Source of the DNA: Antedon mediterranea
Taxonomy: Eukaryota > Echinodermata > Crinoidea > Comatulida > Antedonidae
Direction: 5' to 3'
DNA length: 64,000 nt
Assembly (NCBI RefSeq): GCF_964355755.1
Contig: NC_092677.1
Span: 19,564,101 to 19,628,100 of the forward strand
The translations under genes and the position numbers were made by a program. Below the pieces are notes generated by a model. The model was not told the origin of the DNA, did no database searches, and was given only the letters and a program-made list of their open reading frames with translations. Positions 57,018 to 64,000 of the stretch are shown here, in pieces; the stretch's first letter is position 1; each line of letters begins with the position of its first letter.

Positions 57018-59800
57018 ATGCCTCAAATGAGATTTCACAAAAATCATGGGTATAACATTGTACTTGCCGATGACTGCCAAATAGCAAAACGAAAGTTTAG
57101 CTTTGCAAATGCAATAACATTTGGACAACATCCTCTTAAGTCAGGTGACTTGTTCTTGTTTGAGATTGAATCACAAGAGCTTGGTTGGAGTGGACACTTA
57201 AGATGCGGGCTTACACAATATAATCCTGAAAATTTAAAATGTCATAACAAGGCAATGTCGTGGCAGGATGCGCAGCCTGTTTTACAACCACAACCACGTC
57301 ATGCTGGAGCACCACCATCTTATAATGACGAAGCTGGCTTAGAATACATACCTCAATACTCAATGCCTGATTTAACAAACATGGGAAAATCATGGATGCA
57401 TGCAGTTACTAAATACCCAACTCGGTCCGATGACTACCCAACGGAATTGGACAATCCATTTGAAGTTGTGAAAAATACTAAACATGCAAACAAATTCTTA
57501 CAAAACTTAGGAAATGTTTTAATTGTTGGCAAAAATACAATTCCAAAGAGATATTTAGTACGTGATGAGTTTGCCATTGATATAGAATTGAATGGAAAAG
57601 TATCAAATCGGAGATATTCTGCCATTTGTGTTGGCAGTAGGATAGGAATTACATACAACATTCAAGGCGATAGTGCTTATATGTATTTTATAATCAACGG
57701 TGAAGAAAGTAGTGGTACAAAAATGGAATGGGCTAACTTATCTGCTCCATTTTTTCCAGTTGTTGATGTGTATGGTGTTACAAAACAAGTCAGAATATTA
57801 CAGATTTCATACAGTAAGTACTGAGGCCCTACAGAGGGAACATAAACATTTGTATTCTTGTCCCACAATATAACATTGTCATTTGTCATTTGTCATAGTG
57901 AAAAGGTTCATCTGGAAATTTATTTTGTGTTATTGAAGGTAGAATTTTCTTTTGGATGATACAAAAAAGATACTGAATAAAAACACCAACACTTTGTTCT
58001 CGACCTTTCTCTGGTTAATCAACTCTGCTTAATCATGAGGGAGTTTACAGTATGCATGTTGCGATTTTAAGAAATCTAGTCTGTTGTTGAGCCATCTATT
58101 GAACATGAGTTGAGTTTTCCATAGTGTGAAAAGAACAAATCAATTAAGATAAGAAAGCATGGTAACACAATTACAGAACAATAACAACTAACTAAGGAAA
58201 GCCCCTCCCAACAATCCCATTTGAGAAAACCTAAATTTTCAATAGGTGGCGAGTAGAACAAAAGCGAGTTTTCATAAAACCGAAGTTTTTTAAACAACTA
58301 GAACTGGTTTACATTTTAAATAGCTTCACAATAACTCTAACATCCAAAAACCCTTCTTACTTACACTCAAATATACTTTAAACTGTAATTTTCTTCCCAT
58401 AATTGTTACATTGCACTTTGTATTTGGGTCTGGCTTTGATGTCATTTCGATGATAGATGATGAAGCATGTTTGTTCATCCTGATGTATTATGTAACATAA
58501 TCAGTTGTAGGAGCATCGTTTGCATGCTTTGCTTGTTGTGTGATACTCAATTTGCTCCTAAAAAATGGGACCTTGTGGGGATCCAGTGGGCGAAGTTTGT
58601 TTGTTCATCTCTTTCATTTCAACCAACCATTTTTTTATCTTAAATTTTCTTCCAAATAGATAATAAAATTAGTTTAGGTTGACTTGCATGTTACACTTTT
58701 TGAAACCATTACCATACTAACGTTTAAAACAGAATAACATAGCTCCACAACAATTACCATGGACGTTTAATTTCATGCAATATAATTATCAGGCAGTAAA
58801 ATGCAAATGATGTTGAAGCTTTAAATCTATTTCATTCCTATAATATTAATCAAAACAATAGTTTATCCAATTGTTTGTGCGTTTGCTTATTAAATGCTAA
58901 AAGTAGTAGGTAGTTTACTTGATGCTCCTACAGGCAACTTTATACTGGTCTATAACAAACCTTCCTCCATTCTGCAGATTTTAGATATTTTTTACATACT
59001 TATTTTCCACTTCATACTATAACAAGAAATGTTACTGAATTACAATAACTGAATTAAACCTCTTTCTCTCAGGGTGCAAAAGCAATAATTTAATGGTTGA
59101 TACTAAACACAGAGGCAACTTACTACAATATTCCACTCTGTTGTTCACATAGATCAATCAACTTCTAACAAGATTTCAGTATACAGTACACTATAAACAG
59201 CTTCACAATAACTCTTACAATCAAAAATTCTTCTTACAAACAAAATATGTAAATCTATATATATATATATGATCAGTGTACCATGTCCTGCATAACTGGC
59301 TCAGCCTATATATTGTGCCAGTTCTGCGGTAAACTTCATTTTGAAACCTGAGCTGCACTGACGAGATCTAATAAGATCGAAACAGTACTGTCTGCAGATT
59401 GGATATATATATGTATTTATTTAACTACTGTGGAGTAGCTTTGTGTTGGGGAGTTGAGTAATTGGTCAGATGTTTGCCCCACTCTGACGTAATTTTGTAG
59501 TTTATACTAAGTACATTGAAAACGGTAATTAAACCCAAAACCTAGCCTCCAGATTAAAAATGACCACCTCTCATACATACAGGCTGTACGTTCTCACACA
59601 ATTATGTCTGAGTAGGGTAGTTTTACAACCACTGCTTAGGATCCAATCCTCATGCTACTCTGATCTCACTTTTGTGTTTTATTTCAGTGCCTTCATTACA
59701 AGAATTATGCCGTGATGTCATCATATCGCAGATAACTTCTTCTGCAATTGGAGGATTGCCATTGCCTGCCAAGCTTAAATACTTTTTGAAGTTTGAATAA
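57018..59800 (+). CDS. NEURL2: Neuralized-like protein 2 (NHR domain plus SOCS box)
   Basis: Two exons, 57018-57813 and 59688-59800, join in phase (A plus TG gives Met) into 302 residues; the vertebrate protein is about 285. Exon 1 is the Neuralized homology repeat: MRFHKNHGYNI, ESQELGWSGHLRCGLTQYNP, YSMPDLTNMGKSWMHAVTK, YFIINGEESS and VVDVYGVTKQVRILQISY. Exon 2 is the SOCS box: PSLQELCRDVII and LPLPAKLKYFLKFE. In vertebrates NEURL2 (Ozz) is the substrate adaptor of a Cullin5-Elongin B/C ubiquitin ligase in muscle, acting on beta-catenin at the sarcolemma and on myosin. The SOCS residues predict the same Elongin/Cullin contact here; the substrate is unknown. The ATG lies shortly after an acceptor, in a plausible leader. 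A large insert (about residues 87-105 and 135-160) is polar and variable. Confidence 0.93.
57814..59262 (+). other. NEURL2 intron, left part
   Basis: AT-rich intron. AGCTTCACAATAACTCT occurs twice (58322 and 59200), each followed by a similar TTCTTAC word, which suggests an old direct duplication. Confidence 0.5.
59266..59418 (+). mobile_element. Short retrozyme-like unit in TA repeats
   Basis: About 140 bp lie between two TATATATATATG-like tracts (59256-59270 and 59403-59412) and carry the hammerhead ribozyme near the 3' end. The upstream part has TGCATAACTGGCTCAGCC and TATTGTGCCAGTTCTGC, which pair in part (AACTGGC/GCCAGTT). Metazoan retrozymes are small non-coding elements of this sort whose RNA is processed by the hammerhead and can circularise. 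Element borders are approximate. Confidence 0.55.
59353..59397 (+). ncRNA. Type I hammerhead self-cleaving ribozyme
   Basis: Every core element is present in order. Stem I 5' strand CTGCA (59353-59357), core CTGACGA (59358-59364), stem II GATC with loop TAATAA and GATC (59365-59378), core GAA (59379-59381), stem III ACAG-TA-CTGT (59382-59391), cleavage base C at 59392 (triplet GTC), then stem I 3' strand TGCAG (59393-59397). All three stems pair without mismatch. Stem III is short, as in metazoan and plant retrozyme hammerheads, which usually act as dimers. Predicted cleavage lies between 59392 and 59393. Confidence 0.88.
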
Positions 59801-60144
59801 CACAGAAAATATCTTATCAAGCCAAACTACAACTTACTGTTAGTTGAGTACTTTATTTAATTCAGTGATGTGGTATCTTCAGAGAAGGATCCAGGATTCT
59901 TTAAACTGAAAAGCTCTATAATTTTAATCTTAAATTAATTAAAAGATTTTTCATTTCATTTTAGCTGTCAAAAAATGCCCTTAGAAAGAATACCCTCTGT
60001 TTTCCTTCATTTTCAATTTTTTTTTTTAAAGAAGCTTTAATAATGCTTGTTTTTTTTCTAGGAAATGATTTCTGTAAGAATAAAAAAAACTTGATGTATG
60101 CATTGCTTGGTTCTTAGACCAAACATTTAATTAAGTTTTGATAA
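59801..60144 (+). other. 3' flank of the NEURL2-like gene
   Basis: Likely 3' UTR. No canonical AATAAA is visible before the element at 60149; ATTAAA near 59938 is a possible variant signal. Confidence 0.4.
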
Positions 60145-60148
60145 TTAA

Positions 60149-60495
60149 AGATGTATTGTCCCCCAAAATCATGAAAAATAAAGATTTTTAAAATCGGACT
60201 TTGAATAGGCCATTTTGCAGTTTTAATGAAGTTGTTCACTTCCATAAGAAAAAAAAACGGGGGGAAAAAATTATTTCACCTATAAAATGACAAAATAAAC
60301 AGTTAAATTACCCAAAAACTCATTGTCTTCCAGACAATTTGACCATTTTTTTGCTTTAAATTACATTTTTCTCAGGTAAATAAATTTTTTTCAGACCCAA
60401 TTTTTTGTGAGAGTGAATAACTATTATGTGACATTAAAATAACATATTCAACAAAAAAATGTAAAAAAATATTTTTTTAGGGGGACAATATATCT
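60149..60495 (-). mobile_element. TTAA-flanked MITE related to repeat B
   Basis: The ends AGATGTATTGTCCCCC and GGGGGACAATATATCT are inverted, and TTAA flanks both (60145-60148 and 60496-60499), as for piggyBac or Kolobok-type elements. The interior shares TTGTCTTCCAGACAATTTGA and TATTATGTGACATTAAAAT words with repeat B (19150-19745 and 48440-49310). No coding capacity in 347 bp. Confidence 0.75.
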
Positions 60496-60499
60496 TTAA

Positions 60500-62085
60500 C
60501 AAAAGGGTGTATACTAGCATGCAATTAAAAAAAAAATACAATATCCTTCCTCTACCCTCCCAATCGAAAGCTCTTTTTATGTAAATTAGAAAACCTTTGA
60601 ATTATTGTTATTTTTAATAAATAACATAGTTTTGTGTACATTTCATTTATTCATTCACAATGATATATTTATTAAAATCATTTTCATAGTAAAACTAAAT
60701 TGATAACTCCTTGTGATTGTTTTTAATTTTTTTTATTTTGCGTCATGTTTCTCGAAAATGTGTGAACATAACATTTCATAAGTCAACATATCGCCATTTA
60801 CATGAAGTTGTGCACCTCCTATTTTTTAATGATGTCCGAGTTGCGTAACGTAACTTGTGCGCAATTTTATTACTTTTAATATGATTGTCCATAGATTAAA
60901 AACAAAAATTTATTTTTATGGATACTTGGTAAAAGTTTAATTCCCACGCATGCGACCTTTTTTACGTGTGCGGTATACTTCCCCCAGACATTTTCTGGCT
61001 GTTACACGGATAGGATAAGCTTTTAAACTGTTATGATCGCAAACCCTACCCCAAAACAACAAAAAACATCACAAAACATCATAATAAATTTGATTTATTT
61101 ACTCGAATTGTTACTAATGCGAAAAGTTATCGTTTAAATCAAACTGAGAACGTTTTTTGAATTACAGTACTCCCTTTATTTAAAGTAAAGTTAATAAAAT
61201 GTGGTACAAAACAATACTTGGTAGTTTTTTGTACATTAGTAAAGAGTATATCAATGTTAACACCTATTGTTGCTACAGTAAAGTTAGTAATGTATTGTTA
61301 AATACCATGCGGTGTTGTTGGCTTAGTCAGCCGTAAAGTTGTTTACGGAGACGCGAAATCTAGGTTAGTAAGTTAATGTTTACCAGTTGGACGATTGAAC
61401 TAGTGTTCCATTGTATAACAGTGTGAACGTAGATAGGAAGTGCTTACCATAGGAAGTATACAAGCAGTGGAGTCGTAGCTCACCGGTAAGCAGTGGTGCA
61501 GCAGCTAAAATAAAACGAACGTACCTGTTTGATTGTTGTTTGTCTACTGCGTTTTAGAAACAGCGACTATTACCAAATTGATTGTGTAACGGCAATAATA
61601 AACGCCAACAGTAACTTAACCTAGATTCGTGTTCACAGCTTAGATGAATGTGAATCCTTCCTGGTGATACCTTGGTCTATGAGAAAGAAGTTTATATTCA
61701 GACTGTAAGGCGACTGTCAAGTCGCGCATCTGTCTGCATACTCAACCTAAAACATCACATGACAACAAATGTACTCTTGTCTGCGGTGACCAATATGATA
61801 GTACCAGTATGGATCAGAAGCAAGGATTCTACCGTAGAGAAATTAGTATACTGTATAGCTGTTTTGTTTCTGACAAGGTACAGTATTACAGTATTTACAA
61901 CTGAAAGGCGAAAATGTAGGCCTACAATTGAAATTGTCAACTCTGCATGCTTCTAACAGTGAGAAGAGTCAACAAATTGGAACTACTGTATATTCTAAAA
62001 TGAGATACCACCAGCAAGAAGAAAAAAGAACACAAATTCCAACACCGGATGTAGCAGCTAAATGAGATCATCTCAAGTCATTAAC
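60500..62085. other. Intergenic sequence, no gene seen
   Basis: AT-rich. A 94-codon frame at 61672-61956 has no recognised motif and is not called. Confidence 0.4.
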
Positions 62086-62089
62086 CAAC

Positions 62090-62375
62090 CAAATCGCACC
62101 ATAGAAAATCATCCATATGGACAATTGGTCTGCTCTTGGATAGGGTATATGTAAACCACCGGCAGTGTCTCATCGGGTACTCTCAGAAGACATTACAAAT
62201 TAACATCCACACTGTACAAAGAAGTCATCACTCCAAGCAAGGTGCAAGAAATGATGGAGCTCGATTTTGCTGATCAAAATGTGGGAACAATGATGTCTGT
62301 TGAAGAAAAAATATTCCTAAATACATTAAGAGATGGTATAAGACAGGAAAGATGGACATTACATCTACAATAATA
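62090..62375 (+). pseudogene. BEL/Pao-type polyprotein fragment
   Basis: Translation gives ENHPYGQLVCSWIGYM, a stop, then MELDFADQNVGTMMSVEEKI and FLNTLRDGIRQE. The phrase spacing resembles the protease/reverse-transcriptase junction of BEL/Pao LTR elements (..ENxPYxxxTxLGWxVxG.. then ..SxEEKxFLxxLxxGIRxxxGHYExPLP..). It is short, interrupted and loses similarity after RQE. No LTRs were recognised. Confidence 0.55.
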
Positions 62376-62699
62376 AAACATATGTTTTTCGTCTTCAATG
62401 ACTCCACAATTGTTACATATGTTACTAATTTTCAGTTCCAGTTATACAGTTTTAGATTTGTAGGTACAATTCTATTTAGTAATGTGTAATTCAATTTGGC
62501 AAATTTTCTTTTCCAGACATCACACCACTTGATATCTTCTTATTCCATTTAAGTATGCTTTTCGGAGAATAAAAACATTATTAACGAAGTTAGAATAAAC
62601 ATTTTTGTTGTCATCTTAATTATATTGTTGATATTGTATTCCAGATTCACGTTCATATATTGGTTCATATTTATTTATTTATTATTTTTTTATTTATTT

Positions 62700-63026
62700 T
62701 ATATCTTTAGGCAATGTGGCCAAGGATTACCAATAGTGAATTAATCACTGTCCTATCAGATAGGTGGTAATCCCCCTGATACAGGGGCTATTTTGTGAAC
62801 CAGGTCACCGGGGTAACCCCCTACTCTTTTCGAATAATGAACTGGGTTCTTTAAATTGCACACAGGTTATAACTGTGTACACTGGACCTACGGTTTATAG
62901 TCCTTATCCGAGAAGACTTGTTCCACCACCAGAACAAGGAGCGAGTCGGCCTCGAACCCTTGCCGATGTTGTTGGCTCTTTAGGTACGGTAAACGGCGCC
63001 CCTGCCTTAACCGCTCGGCCATATTA
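62700..63026 (-). mobile_element. tRNA-derived SINE, third copy
   Basis: It is nearly identical to 7111-7443. On the minus strand it starts with a tRNA-like TGGCCGAGCGGTTAAGGC and GGTTCGAGGCC, and ends in A/T repeats (TTTATTTATTT on the plus strand at 62665-62705). The similarity of this copy to 7111-7443 suggests recent activity of the family. Confidence 0.88.
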
Positions 63027-64000
63027 TGTTCAGTTATACTTAACCACTCCTTTGGAATAGCTCAGTTAATGAAACATATTCAGCTATCCAGTTTTTCTTA
63101 ATACGTAGTATTTTTATAGGTTTCATTAGACGATTGAAAATAATTATATGTCCAATTTCTATCCAGTCCTTAAGGAATAGTGGTTTATTTCTATATTTAA
63201 TATAATTATTACCCCATAAGTTTTGCTTTATTACTTTTTCATAATTGTTAATTGTACCTTCATTATTCATCTATATATAAATTTACGTAAGGGCAAAATT
63301 CGGTAAATCGCGCGTTATTTCTAGAATGTTTACCCGATGGTATATAAAGTTGGTTCGTACTTTCGGTACTGATTTTAACCACCTGATGTAACCCTGTTTA
63401 CTAATTAAATTGAGTTCGATAATTAGTTATTGACGATTAAAACGAATTTAGGTTCAACGATTTGCCCCAAATAGGGGTGTTTTTCGATCGTGGTATACAC
63501 TGTCTAATGGATGTCCGTCTTGAAAAATACCCGCAGACGATAATGCGAGGATGCTTCGCATTTTCCTATCTCCTGCTACGATAATTGTTTTTAATGGCTG
63601 AAAACCGGTTGAACAGCTCGAGTACAGCATCATAATGTTGAAGACAGGCCGATTTTCTTTAAAAAATACTATTTTGATAGATTTAATATACGTTTATAAA
63701 AATGTATTGATTTGCGATGAATGGAACATTCCAAATTATTTGGTTTAACCATACTTGCATACCTCCATGGTTTAACACAAGTAGGTAAATTTATAGACCC
63801 TTGGAGAATAAACAAAAATAGTATTGTAATGCTATACAATACTGCAAATAGGTATTAACCACGTTTGATCGCCATTTGAATCAAAAGTGTGTTGGTACTG
63901 TTAGATATAATATTAAACAAATATACTAATAAACTTTATCACTGTGAGTGTGGGTAGCCCCTACTTTTAGATTATAAACACATAATAATATAATACTTTA
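63027..64000. other. No gene seen at the window end
   Basis: AT-rich sequence. I recognise no frame, RNA or element border. Confidence 0.4.

Noticed and set aside
61672-61956. 94-codon plus-strand frame
   Set aside because: No motif, no splice context and ordinary length for chance in this composition.

Overview
The window reads as nuclear DNA of an invertebrate animal, most likely a marine deuterostome such as an echinoderm. This rests on AT-rich sequence, small exons with GT/AG borders, dense AGGCCT/CCTAGG-type palindromic words, and many non-LTR, LTR, SINE and DNA-transposon relics. Placing it as an echinoderm is a guess from texture, not something a marker gene proves. Three host genes can be built from exons with matching phases. 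First, the 5' part of ECI2 (acyl-CoA-binding domain plus enoyl-CoA isomerase) lies on the minus strand at 2595-5868; its 3' exons are not in the window. Second, a complete five-exon D-2-hydroxyacid dehydrogenase of the glyoxylate/hydroxypyruvate reductase type lies on the plus strand at 38777-47013 (323 residues). Third, a complete two-exon NEURL2/Ozz-like adaptor (NHR domain plus SOCS box) lies on the plus strand at 57018-59800 (302 residues).

The rest is mostly transposable-element archaeology. From 0.3 to 19.8 kb there is a chain of DNA elements with recognisable ends and target-site duplications (TSDs): a hairpin-rich element with a 4-bp TSD (289-1089) whose empty site survives in a paralogous repeat near 14.2 kb; CAG...CTG elements (1383-2431, 14626-15827); two long-TIR elements starting GGGTCATTCC with 4-bp TSDs (6046-8623, 11355-13462), the first carrying a broken gene for an unusual conserved protein; two CGCCGTGG-ended elements with 9-bp TSDs (10268-11324, 17452-18223); and a TA-flanked element holding a long GGA microsatellite.

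The 20.2-30.05 kb block is one large inverted structure. Two opposed arrays of the same 106-bp satellite (about 37 and 25 copies, each unit containing its own imperfect hairpin) flank a spacer made of a second, roughly 88-bp repeat interrupted by a truncated LINE. From 30.3 to 38.6 kb come an LTR-like pair, a 4.3-kb foldback element whose arms are built of subrepeats carrying TGACCTTTGACC words, and a hAT-like element with an 8-bp TSD. The dehydrogenase introns hold further relics, including an integrase fragment. Downstream lie a P-element/THAP9-type transposase relic and a decayed but nearly complete APE-type LINE (49.7-53.9 kb) between two halves of a composite repeat that is also present, inverted and without the LINE, at 18.4-19.8 kb.

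The most striking single object is a compact, fully paired hammerhead self-cleaving ribozyme at 59353-59397 inside the NEURL2 intron, in a short unit embedded in TA repeats, as expected of a metazoan retrozyme. No functional interplay between the three host genes is implied. All coordinates and exon borders were read by eye, and family names rest on remembered motifs rather than searches.
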